Assembly (NCBI GenBank): GCA_021298875.1
Contig: JAJTHJ010000033.1
Location: 1-21,768 of the forward strand
Direction of reading: 5' to 3'
DNA from: Burkholderiales bacterium
Lineage (GTDB): Bacteria > Pseudomonadota > Gammaproteobacteria > Burkholderiales > Burkholderiaceae_F
Length of the DNA stretch: 21,768 bases
In this document: positions 15,521 through 21,768 of the stretch, in pieces
Layout: every line of letters begins with the position of its first letter
How positions within the stretch are numbered: position 1 is the stretch's first letter
Position numbers and translations under genes: made by a program
The notes under the pieces: generated by a model
Database searches by the model: none
What the model saw: the letters and a program-made list of their open reading frames with translations, nothing else
Told to the model about the DNA's origin: nothing

Positions 15521-15620
15521 CGGTCTTCCCTCACCCGGCGCTTCGCGCCACCCTCCCCCGGAGGGGGAGGGTCAAAAGCCCCTCTCCCCACGGGAGAGGG
15601 GTTGGGGTGAGGGAAGACCG
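15521..15620. repeat. 100-bp composite palindrome with perfect 16-bp inverted ends (repeat copy 2)
   Basis: CGGTCTTCCCTCACCC (15521-15536) is exactly complementary to 15605-15620. Nested inside are GGCG-CTTCG-CGCC, ACCCTCCCCC (15550-15559) with its complement at 15563-15572, and CCCCTCTCCC (15579-15588) with its complement at 15592-15601. It sits in the 176-bp spacer between the alcohol dehydrogenase and hydrolase genes. Its left part is nearly identical to the repeat at 18230. RNA from it would fold into a long branched structure. Confidence 0.88.
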
Positions 15621-15666
15621 CTGCCCTCGGCTCGCTCGCCCTGCACCGGTACGATCCCTTAAATCC

Positions 15667-16449
15667 ATGCCCCACCGCCCCGACATCGGCATCTCCGCCT
15701 GCTTCTTCCACGCCGACCCGACGCGACCAATCTTTACCGGCAAGACGCTGCAGTACGTCGAGCAGTCGATCGTCCATTGGGTGCAATCGGCCGGCGCTAT
15801 CGCCTATCTGATCCCCTCGCCCGAGGGGCCGACCAAGCGCGGCGACGTGTCGCTCGACCACTACGCGGAGCGGCTCGACGGCCTGCTGCTCGAAGGCGGC
15901 TCGGATATGTGGCCGGGCAGCTATGGCGAAGAGCCGCTGCGACCCGAGTGGAGCGGCGACCGCGTCCGCGACGAATACGAGATCGCGCTGATCCGCGCGT
16001 TCGTGGCGCGCGGCAAGCCGGTGTTCGGCGTCTGCCGCGGCTTGCAGGTGATCAACGTCGCCTTTGGCGGCACGCTGTACCAGGACATCGCCACGCAGTT
16101 GCCCGGTGCGCTCAAGCACCGCGACGCGGCGCTGTACGACCGCAACTTCCACACCGTGGACCTCGTGCCCGGCTCGCGGCTAGCGGCGCTCTACCCCGGC
16201 GTGGACAACGTCGCGGTCAACAGCGTGCACCACCAGGGCATCCGCGATCTGGCACCGTTCTTCGAGGTCGAAGCGCGCTGCCCCAACGATGGCACGATCA
16301 AAGCGATCCGCTACGACAACGCGCGCGGCAGCGTGAAAAGCTATGTTGCCGCCGCGCAATGGCACCCCGAGTTTCACGACTGGACTAACCCCGATATCCT
16401 GAGCGGCGATCGGCTGCTGGCCGACTTCCTCGGCGCCTGCAAGCGCTGA
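15667..16449 (+). CDS. Class I glutamine-amidotransferase-type gamma-glutamyl hydrolase (peptidase C26, PuuD-like)
   Basis: This 260-residue hydrolase cleaves gamma-glutamyl amide bonds. The catalytic triad is visible: Cys123 in FGVCRGLQ, and His233 and Glu235 in QWHPEF. 'LLLEGGSDMWPGSYGEEP' (73-90) and 'VNSVHHQGIRDL' (184-195) are also typical of the PuuD family, and the length is close to E. coli PuuD. Sequence upstream of ATG 15667 is open, but it belongs to the repeat element and a shadow of the dehydrogenase, so this ATG is chosen even though no Shine-Dalgarno is visible. In a glutamylation pathway it would act last, releasing glutamate and the product acid. The aldehyde dehydrogenase follows after 37 bp. 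Confidence 0.92.
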   Translation: MPHRPDIGISACFFHADPTRPIFTGKTLQYVEQSIVHWVQSAGAIAYLIPSPEGPTKRGDVSLDHYAERLDGLLLEGGSDMWPGSYGEEPLRPEWSGDRVRDEYEIALIRAFVARGKPVFGVCRGLQVINVAFGGTLYQDIATQLPGALKHRDAALYDRNFHTVDLVPGSRLAALYPGVDNVAVNSVHHQGIRDLAPFFEVEARCPNDGTIKAIRYDNARGSVKSYVAAAQWHPEFHDWTNPDILSGDRLLADFLGACKR

Positions 16450-16486
16450 CCTGCGCACGCCCGACACCCGACGACCGACCGCCCCC

Positions 16487-17854
16487 ATGCTGCATATCAC
16501 CAACCCCGCCAACGGCACCGTCATCGCCGAACTGCCCGAAGACTCCGCCGAGGGCATCGCCGCCAAGTTCAAGGCCGCGCGCGCGGCCCAACGCGCGTGG
16601 GCGGCCACCCCGCTTGCGCATCGGCTCGAATGCATCAAGCGCTTTCGCCAGGCGCTGATCGACGGCCGCGAGCGGCTGGCCGCGATCCTCACCTCCGAAG
16701 TCGGCAAGCCGATCAAGCAGGCACGCAACGAGTTAAATGGGCTGCTCGGCCGCATCGACTTCTTCCTGGCCGAAACCGAGCGCACGCTCGCGCCGCGAAC
16801 GGTGCACGACGAAGGCGGCATGCGCGAGGTGATCGCGCACGAGCCGCTTGGCGTAATCGCCAACATCTCCGCCTGGAACTACCCGTACTTCGTCGGCGCC
16901 AACGTGTTCGTGCCGGCGCTGCTCACCGGCAACGCGGTGCTGTACAAGCCGTCCGAGTACGCCACGCTCACGGGGCTGGAGATCGGCAACCTGCTGCATG
17001 CGAGCGGCGTGCCGCAAGACGTATTCGCAGTGCTGGCGGGCGGCCCGCGGGTGGGCATCGAACTGCTCAAGCACGCGGTCGGCGGCGTGTTCTTCACCGG
17101 CAGCTACGCCGCCGGCAAGCGCATCGCGGAAGCGACGGCCGGCCGCATGATCAAGCTGCAACTGGAGCTCGGCGGCAAAGACCCGACCTACGTCTGCGAA
17201 GACGTGGACCTGGCGGCCGCCGCCGCATCGCTCGCCGACGGCGCGATGTACAACACCGGGCAAAGCTGCTGCTCGGTCGAGCGCATCTACGTGCACGAGA
17301 AGATTCACGACGCCTTCGTCGCCGCCTTCGTCGCGGAGGTGCGCGGCTTCAAGCGCGGCGAGCCGACGATGGAAGACAGCTACATCGGCCCGCTGACGCG
17401 CGCACCGCAGGTCAAAGTGTTGGAGTTGCAAGTGGCCGATGCGCTGGCCAAGGGCGCGCGCTGCCTGCTGGGCGGCCACAAGGTCGAGCCGCCCGGCAAC
17501 TGGTTCGAGCCGACCGTGCTTGTGGACGTCAACCACGACATGACGGTGATGCGCGAGGAAAGCTTCGGCCCGATCATCGGCATCCAGAAAGTGGCCAGCG
17601 ACGAAGAAGCGGTACGACTGATGAACGACACCGAATACGGCCTCACCGCCGGCGTCTACACCCGCGACGAAGCGCGCGCCCGCCGCATCCTGGCGCAGGT
17701 CCACGCCGGGAGCGTCTATTGGAACTGCTGCGACCGCGTGAGCCCCCGGCTGCCCTGGTCGGGCGTCGGGCACTCGGGCGTCGGGCTGACGCTATCGACC
17801 TACGGGATCGAGACGTTTACGCGGTTGAAGGCGTGGCACTTGCGGGCGGCGTGA
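16487..17854 (+). CDS. NAD(P)-dependent aldehyde dehydrogenase
   Basis: This 455-residue member of the ALDH superfamily oxidises an aldehyde to a carboxylate. Active-site elements are complete: Asn131 (ISAWNYP), FTGS (203-206), general base Glu227 (LELGGKDP) and nucleophile Cys261 (NTGQSCCSVER), with 'EESFGPI' near the C-terminus. It is somewhat shorter at the N-terminus than the ~475-500 residues of betaine- or GABA-aldehyde enzymes. It is the last gene of the ADH-hydrolase-ALDH block, which suggests it oxidises the aldehyde made by the dehydrogenase at 14357, possibly still gamma-glutamylated (inference). No strong ribosome-binding site precedes ATG 16487. Confidence 0.94.
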   Translation: MLHITNPANGTVIAELPEDSAEGIAAKFKAARAAQRAWAATPLAHRLECIKRFRQALIDGRERLAAILTSEVGKPIKQARNELNGLLGRIDFFLAETERTLAPRTVHDEGGMREVIAHEPLGVIANISAWNYPYFVGANVFVPALLTGNAVLYKPSEYATLTGLEIGNLLHASGVPQDVFAVLAGGPRVGIELLKHAVGGVFFTGSYAAGKRIAEATAGRMIKLQLELGGKDPTYVCEDVDLAAAAASLADGAMYNTGQSCCSVERIYVHEKIHDAFVAAFVAEVRGFKRGEPTMEDSYIGPLTRAPQVKVLELQVADALAKGARCLLGGHKVEPPGNWFEPTVLVDVNHDMTVMREESFGPIIGIQKVASDEEAVRLMNDTEYGLTAGVYTRDEARARRILAQVHAGSVYWNCCDRVSPRLPWSGVGHSGVGLTLSTYGIETFTRLKAWHLRAA

Positions 17855-17868
17855 ACCTTTGGACTGAC

Positions 17869-18036
17869 ATGAGGAAACAGCAACGCAAGGTTCGGAGCGA
17901 CCGCACCGGTCGCCTCGTCCTTTCGCTACCCGACTGGATCGCACTGAGCGCTTCTATCGAACGCGCCGACCGACCACGACCCAAGCTTGCCGCGGCCGCC
18001 CGACGGTACCTACAGTGCAGAGCCGTTGGCGCGTGA
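17869..18036 (+). CDS. Small basic hypothetical protein (doubtful)
   Basis: A 55-codon frame starts at ATG 17869, 14 bp after the aldehyde dehydrogenase stop, and ends at TGA 18034-18036. The product is Arg-rich (MRKQQRKVRSDRTGRL) with one short amphipathic stretch. There is no good ribosome-binding site and I recognise no family. It may be chance coding in GC-rich DNA. Apart from this frame, 17855-18229 holds only the repeat at 18082 and a small hairpin. Confidence 0.25.
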   Translation: MRKQQRKVRSDRTGRLVLSLPDWIALSASIERADRPRPKLAAAARRYLQCRAVGA

Positions 18037-18081
18037 GTCGTCCGACCAATTCTCTTTCCACTTCAATCGGACGACGAAGGC

Positions 18082-18179
18082 ACGTCATTCCCGCGCAAAG
18101 GGGAATCCAGTGTCCTGCGCGAAAATCGCTGGGTTCCCGCTCCCCGTTTTCGCGGGGACAAGCTTCGCAGGAACGACGA
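18082..18179. repeat. Inverted-repeat element of the 'ATTCCC...GGGAAT' type
   Basis: The element begins CGTCATTCCCGCG and ends in the approximate reverse complement GCAGGAACGACG. At 18087-18106 it contains ATTCCC-N8-GGGAAT, the exact format of the 20-bp dRS3 repeat of Neisseria; a second palindrome (CCCCG-TTTT-CGGGG type) lies at 18142-18156. Similar elements are scattered between genes in many beta- and gammaproteobacteria. It lies in the gap between the converging ALDH and EF-G-like transcription units. Confidence 0.75.
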
Positions 18180-18189
18180 AATTTGCCCG

Positions 18190-18210
18190 ATGATCTGGAA
18201 ACGAGATCAT
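18190..18210. terminator. Small hairpin in a convergent intergenic region
   Basis: ATGATCT (18190-18196), loop GGAAACG, and AGATCAT (18204-18210) form a perfect 7-bp stem. It lies downstream of the ALDH block on one side and of the EF-G-like block on the other. No T-tract follows, so the terminator role is only positional. Confidence 0.3.
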
Positions 18211-18229
18211 GAAACGAACGACCAGAGCA

Positions 18230-18280
18230 CCCTCACCCGGCGCCTTCGGCGCCACCCTCTCCCGCTGATGCGGGCGAGAG
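18230..18280. repeat. Dispersed palindromic repeat, copy 3 (partial)
   Basis: The left half (CCCTCACCCGGCG, then a GGCGCC-TTC-GGCGCC hairpin and CCACCCTC) matches 15528-15555 with two one-base length differences. The right half (18256-18278) matches 6098-6120 in reverse complement. It is therefore a hybrid of the other two copies, lacking the closing inverted end. It overlaps the 3' end of the small minus-strand frame at 18233-18493. Confidence 0.75.
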
Positions 18281-18493
18281 TACTTGGAAGTCGAGCGACC
18301 CGGCTTTGAGTTTCGCGATGCGCCGCTCGCTCGCGGCGACGAAGGCGAGTGCATCTTCGACCACTGCACAGGCGCGATCGGCCACGGCGCGCACTGCGCC
18401 GGCAAGCGCGGCGAGACGGCGGTTCGCCGCGACGCGACGCGTGCGCCGACGGCGCTTGCGCGTAGCCACACCGCCGCGGCGAGCCAAGTTCAC
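18233..18493 (-). CDS. Possible small basic helical protein downstream of the EF-G-like gene
   Basis: An 86-codon frame starts with GTG 18493, overlapping the EF-G-like stop as GTGA, the same junction seen at other gene pairs in this window. The N-terminus is very basic (RKRRRRTRR), followed by a hydrophobic/amphipathic helix (about 27-65: RLAALAGAVRAVADRACAVV and on). The last ~15 residues (SPASAGEGGAEGAG) are simply the translation of the dispersed repeat, so the natural 3' end may have been replaced. I recognise no family. The coupled start argues for a real gene; the composition and the repeat-derived tail argue for caution. Confidence 0.4.
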   Translation of the reverse strand: MNLARRGGVATRKRRRRTRRVAANRRLAALAGAVRAVADRACAVVEDALAFVAASERRIAKLKAGSLDFQVLSPASAGEGGAEGAG

Positions 18494-20547
18494 TCCTCGT
18501 CCTCCTCCGCCCCCTTCTTGCTCTTGTACGCGGTCGCCAATTGCGCCTGCACCTGCGGCGGCACGGCTTCGTAGTGCGACAGTTCCATCGAGAAGCTGCC
18601 GTGGCCCTGGGTGATAGCCTTCAGGCGCCCGGCGTAGCCGTCCAGTTCCGGCAGCGGCGCCACCGCGCGCACGATCATCATGCCGCCGGCGAGGTTGTCG
18701 GTGCCGGTCACCTGGCCGCGGCGCGTGGATAGGTCGCCGGTGATGTCGCCCATGTTCGCGTCGGGTGTGACCACCTCGACGTTGACGATCGGCTCCAGCA
18801 CGATCGCGCGCGCCTTGGCCAGCGCGTCCAACATCGCCTTGCGGCCGGCGGAGACGAAGGCGATTTCCTTGCTGTCCACCGCGTGGTGCTTGCCGTCGTA
18901 GACGACCACGCGCACGTCGTGGATCGGGTAGCCGGCGACAAAGCCGGTGGCGAGCACTTCGCGCACGCCCTTTTCCACCGCCGGAATGAAGTTGTACGGG
19001 ATCACGCCGCCCTTGACCTGATCGACAAACTCGAAGCCCTCGCCGCGCGCGCGCGGCTCGATCCGCAGATACACCTCGCCGAACTGGCCGGCGCCACCGG
19101 TCTGCTTCTTGTGGCGCGCGTGGCCTTCGGCACCGCTGGCGATGGTCTCGCGGTAAGGCACGCGCGGCGGCCGCGTCGCGACCTCGACCTTGTATTGGTT
19201 GGCCATCCGCTCCAGCACCGAGCGCAGATGCAGGTCGGAGAGTCCGCGCACCACGGTCTCGTTGAGCACGGCGTCGTGCTCGATGGACAGCGTCGGGTCT
19301 TCGGCGGCGATCTTGGCCATCACCTCGCCGATGCGCGACTCGTCGCCGCGCCGCTTGGGCTCGATCGCCAGCCCAAACATCGGCTTGGGAAAGTCCAGCG
19401 GCTTCATGTGGATCGCGTCTTCGTCGTGCGAGTCGTGCAGCACGCAGTCGAAGACGATCTCCTCGACCTTGGTCACGGCGCCGATGTCGCCGGGCACGAG
19501 TTCCGGTACCTCCACCGTGTCCTTGCCTTGCAGCAGGTACGGGTGCGCGACCTTGAAGGGCTTCTTGCCGTCGCCGACGAAGAGCTGCGAGTCCTTGGTG
19601 ATGCGCCCCTGGTGCACGCGGAAGATGCCGATCTTGCCCACGTAGGGGTCGTTGACCACCTTGAACACATGCGCGAGCACGTGCTTGGTCGGGTCGGGTT
19701 CGGAGTGGAATTCTTCAGCCGCCTCGCCCTCGCCCTTCACAAACAGCGGCGGGTTGCCCTCGGTCGGGTTGGGCAGGTGGCGGACGATCACATCCAACAA
19801 GTCAGCGACCCCCGCGCCGGTACGGGCGGACGTAAAACACACCGGGATGATGTGCCCTTCGCGCAGCGCCTTCTCCAGCGGGTCGTGCAGGGTGGAAGGA
19901 TCGACGCTGCCTTCCTCCAAATACTTCTCCATCGCGGCGTCGTCCACTTCGACCACTTGCTCCATCACCTTGCGGTGCACTTCGGCCACCGACGAGAAGT
20001 CCGCCTCGCCGTCGTCCTTGTCGAAGCAGTCGATCACCCGCTTACCGCCCTCGGCCGGCAGGTTGATCGGCAGCACCTCGGCGCCGAAGGCCTCCTGCAA
20101 TTCGGCCAGCAACCGCGGCAGGTCGAGGTTCTCGGCGTCGATCTTGTTGACGACGATCATCCGGTCGAGCTTGCGCTTGCCCGACCAGTCCATCATCCGC
20201 CGCGTCACGAGTTCGATGCCCTTGCCGGCATCGACCACCACGGCCACCGTTTCCACCGCATCCAGCGCGCCAATCGCATGGCCGAGAAAGTCCGGGTAGC
20301 CCGGCGTGTCGATCAGGTGAATGCGCGTGTCCTTGTACTCGCAGTGCAGGACGGCCGCGCGCAGCGAATGGCCGGCGGCTTTCTCCTGCGGGTCGAAGTC
20401 CGACACCGTGGTGCCGCGTTCGACCGCCCCGGCCGCGGCGATCTTGCCGGCCTTGGCGAGCAGTTGTTCGGCGAGGGTCGTCTTCCCACTCGCACCGTGG
20501 CCCACGAGCGCGAGGGTACGGATACGGTCGGTGGTAAAGCTGGGCAT
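18490..20547 (-). CDS. Elongation factor G paralog (EF-G2-like GTPase)
   Basis: This 685-residue translational GTPase starts MPSFTTDRIRTLALVGHGAS at ATG 20547, with AGGAGG seven bases upstream. GTPase motifs are G1 GHGASGKTT (16-24), G3 IDTPGYPDF and G4 NKID; domains II-V follow in EF-G order, including the domain IV segment 'HAVDSKEIAF'. Compared with canonical EF-G, G1 is unusual (usually GHxDxGKTT), the switch I 'RGITI' is replaced by 'AAGHSL', and the catalytic His of 'DTPGHVDF' is Tyr. These are traits of the EF-G2/'EF-G-like' branch, so this is not the housekeeping fusA of the str operon, and no rpsL, rpsG or tuf is adjacent. It likely binds ribosomes, with slow or altered GTP hydrolysis. 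The C-terminus is an acidic tail (GAEEDEE). Confidence 0.93.
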   Translation of the reverse strand: MPSFTTDRIRTLALVGHGASGKTTLAEQLLAKAGKIAAAGAVERGTTVSDFDPQEKAAGHSLRAAVLHCEYKDTRIHLIDTPGYPDFLGHAIGALDAVETVAVVVDAGKGIELVTRRMMDWSGKRKLDRMIVVNKIDAENLDLPRLLAELQEAFGAEVLPINLPAEGGKRVIDCFDKDDGEADFSSVAEVHRKVMEQVVEVDDAAMEKYLEEGSVDPSTLHDPLEKALREGHIIPVCFTSARTGAGVADLLDVIVRHLPNPTEGNPPLFVKGEGEAAEEFHSEPDPTKHVLAHVFKVVNDPYVGKIGIFRVHQGRITKDSQLFVGDGKKPFKVAHPYLLQGKDTVEVPELVPGDIGAVTKVEEIVFDCVLHDSHDEDAIHMKPLDFPKPMFGLAIEPKRRGDESRIGEVMAKIAAEDPTLSIEHDAVLNETVVRGLSDLHLRSVLERMANQYKVEVATRPPRVPYRETIASGAEGHARHKKQTGGAGQFGEVYLRIEPRARGEGFEFVDQVKGGVIPYNFIPAVEKGVREVLATGFVAGYPIHDVRVVVYDGKHHAVDSKEIAFVSAGRKAMLDALAKARAIVLEPIVNVEVVTPDANMGDITGDLSTRRGQVTGTDNLAGGMMIVRAVAPLPELDGYAGRLKAITQGHGSFSMELSHYEAVPPQVQAQLATAYKSKKGAEEDEE

Positions 20548-20699
20548 GGCAGGGCCTCCTGACGCTCTGTGGGCGGATAAGTTGGGCGGAATTTACCCGC
20601 CAGCCGGCATCGGCGCCCGCCGCGCGCGCGCAGGGCTTGGCGCAGGTCAAACTCCCTTCGGCTATTGTCCGCCTGCCCGCCGCCGCGGGTGCCCAAATC

Positions 20700-21768
20700 A
20701 TGCGCCGGCACCTTCTCGCCCTCGCCTTCCTGACGCTCGCCACCGGCGCGGTCGCGCAGGTACCGATACCCGGCCTCGCCAAGCCCGCCGCAGCCGAGAC
20801 GCCCAAAGCGGCACCGGCAGAGTCGCCCGAGCAGGCCCGCGCCCGCCTGCAAGCGCAACTGGACGAAGCCCGCGCCGAGCGCCAGCGGCTCGAAGACGAA
20901 ATCCAGCGCGGCACGCTGCCCGCCGGCATCACCGACGACGACGCCGTGCGCCTGCGGCGCGCACTGGACGAAACCGTATTCGCGATCGAAGGCCGCCTGC
21001 GGCTGGCCGCCGACCTGACCGCCGCGCAGCGCGCGCTGGCGCAGGCCGAGCAGGCGCAGCGCGAGTGGACGGGCTTTGCCGAGCCACCCCCGTATTCGGC
21101 GCTGATGGTGGACCGGCTGCGCGACGAGGCCGCGTTGGCCGGGGCCCAGGTGGCTGCGCTCGAAGGCGCCGGCCTTCAGGCCACCCGTGAGGTCGGCAAC
21201 CTCAAGAAGCGGATCGACGCCGCCGAAGCCGACGTGCGCCGCCTGCGAGAAGCGCGCGAGCGGGCCAAATCGGGCACCGAAGCCGCAGCAGACTGGCAAT
21301 TGGCGGCCGCCCAGCGCACGGCCCGCGCGGCGGCGGCGCTGGCCGCGCTGGCGCAACTGTCGGGCGAGGTGGCCACCGCCCGTGCCGGCGCCGAGCGCGC
21401 CCGGCTGGCGTTGTTGCAGCGGAAGATCGCGGTGGCGGCGAGCCAGGTGCGCTTCGACGAGTCCGACCTGACCCGGCTGCGGGCCGATACGCGCGTGCAG
21501 ACCGAGCAACTGCGCAAGCAACTGGACGAGGCCATCGCCCGCAGCAACCGCCGGGCGCGCGAGCGCGAGCGGGCGGCGCAGGCCGCGGGCACCGCCGTCG
21601 CCGGCAGCGCGGAGGCGGCGGCGCTGCAGGCCACGCTGCGCGCCGCCGACGCCCGGGCCGAGACCGCACGCTTCGAGGTCGATGCGTTGAGCGGCGAAGT
21701 GACCGTGGCCGATGCGCGCGAAGAGCTCGCCCGGCTGCGCTTCGAAGCCGGCCGCTCGGCCGACGCGG
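20700..21768 (+). CDS. N-terminal part of a secreted coiled-coil protein, probably a large MscS-family channel
   Basis: The frame opens at ATG 20700 and is still open at the window edge (356 codons). It begins with a signal peptide (MRRHLLALAFLTLATGAVAQ, cleavage near residue 19), a short Pro/Ala linker, then almost continuous heptad-like helix rich in Ala, Arg, Glu and Gln (about 40-356), broken by 'WTGFAEPPPYSALMVDRLRDE' around residues 123-143. A signal peptide plus a long periplasmic coiled coil with this Pro-containing break resembles the N-terminal region of MscK/MscM-like mechanosensitive channels of betaproteobacteria. The channel domain would lie beyond the window, so this is inference. 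It is divergent from the EF-G-like gene; the 152-bp spacer shows no convincing promoter. Confidence 0.7.
   Translation, partial: MRRHLLALAFLTLATGAVAQVPIPGLAKPAAAETPKAAPAESPEQARARLQAQLDEARAERQRLEDEIQRGTLPAGITDDDAVRLRRALDETVFAIEGRLRLAADLTAAQRALAQAEQAQREWTGFAEPPPYSALMVDRLRDEAALAGAQVAALEGAGLQATREVGNLKKRIDAAEADVRRLREARERAKSGTEAAADWQLAAAQRTARAAAALAALAQLSGEVATARAGAERARLALLQRKIAVAASQVRFDESDLTRLRADTRVQTEQLRKQLDEAIARSNRRARERERAAQAAGTAVAGSAEAAALQATLRAADARAETARFEVDALSGEVTVADAREELARLRFEAGRSADA

Noticed and set aside
18087..18106. dRS3-like core taken as evidence of Neisseria or of a filamentous prophage
   Set aside because: The format is short and occurs widely in proteobacteria; no phage genes are present and the overall composition is far more GC-rich than Neisseria.
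18085..18471. 128-codon minus-strand frame across the repeat-rich gap
   Set aside because: Most of it is translation of two repeat elements; it has no plausible start and overlaps the better-supported coupled frame at 18493.
18883..20562. 559-codon plus-strand frame opposite the EF-G-like gene
   Set aside because: Antisense shadow: His/Val/Asp/Arg-rich with no motif, while the other strand encodes a complete EF-G paralog.
20563..20699. Promoter-like TATTGT before the coiled-coil gene and similar boxes on the other strand
   Set aside because: No acceptable -35 box at normal spacing on either strand, so no promoter is claimed.

Overview
The window is very GC-rich, densely coding bacterial chromosome. 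The gene set and the block fmdB-family / DUF502 / aspS / nudB point to a betaproteobacterium (Burkholderiales, Rhodocyclales or a relative). This rests on family recognition, not on a search. No rRNA, tRNA, CRISPR array or intact insertion sequence was seen.

Layout. (1) 1-957, plus strand: the 3' end of an unidentified gene, then a cytosolic trypsin-like protease. (2) 980-6516, minus strand, read right to left: FmdB-type zinc ribbon, DUF502 membrane protein, aspartyl-tRNA synthetase, secreted gluzincin-type metallopeptidase, NudB dihydroneopterin-triphosphate pyrophosphatase, secreted SRPBCC/START-like protein. The last four are packed with short overlaps. (3) 6667-11442, plus strand: glutamine-synthetase-like gamma-glutamyl ligase, RutE-like nitroreductase, family 5 solute-binding protein, Bcr/CflA-type MFS exporter. 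(4) 11443-13606: a disturbed region. A lipoprotein gene of lower GC lies on the minus strand between two direct copies (~130 bp) of the 3' end of the MFS gene, followed by a VapBC-type toxin-antitoxin pair. (5) 13662-17854, plus strand: DUF6090-like membrane protein, iron-type alcohol dehydrogenase, class I glutamine-amidotransferase-type hydrolase, aldehyde dehydrogenase. (6) 17855-18489: small or doubtful ORFs and dispersed palindromic repeats. (7) 18490-20547, minus strand: an EF-G paralog with altered GTPase switch motifs. (8) 20700 to the end, plus strand: start of a secreted coiled-coil protein resembling the N-terminal part of a large MscS-family channel.

Most interesting system: the ligase at 6667 together with the alcohol dehydrogenase, aldehyde dehydrogenase and gamma-glutamyl hydrolase at 14357-17854 supplies every step for catabolism of an amino alcohol, such as ethanolamine, through gamma-glutamylated intermediates. 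It resembles the Puu pathway, but an alcohol dehydrogenase replaces the amine oxidase. The two halves are separated by about 6.3 kb of transport genes and recently rearranged DNA. Other points are a non-discriminating signature in AspRS, repeated GTGA start/stop overlaps, a probable frameshift at the start of the lipoprotein gene, and a 100-bp composite palindrome with perfect 16-bp ends inside the catabolic operon.
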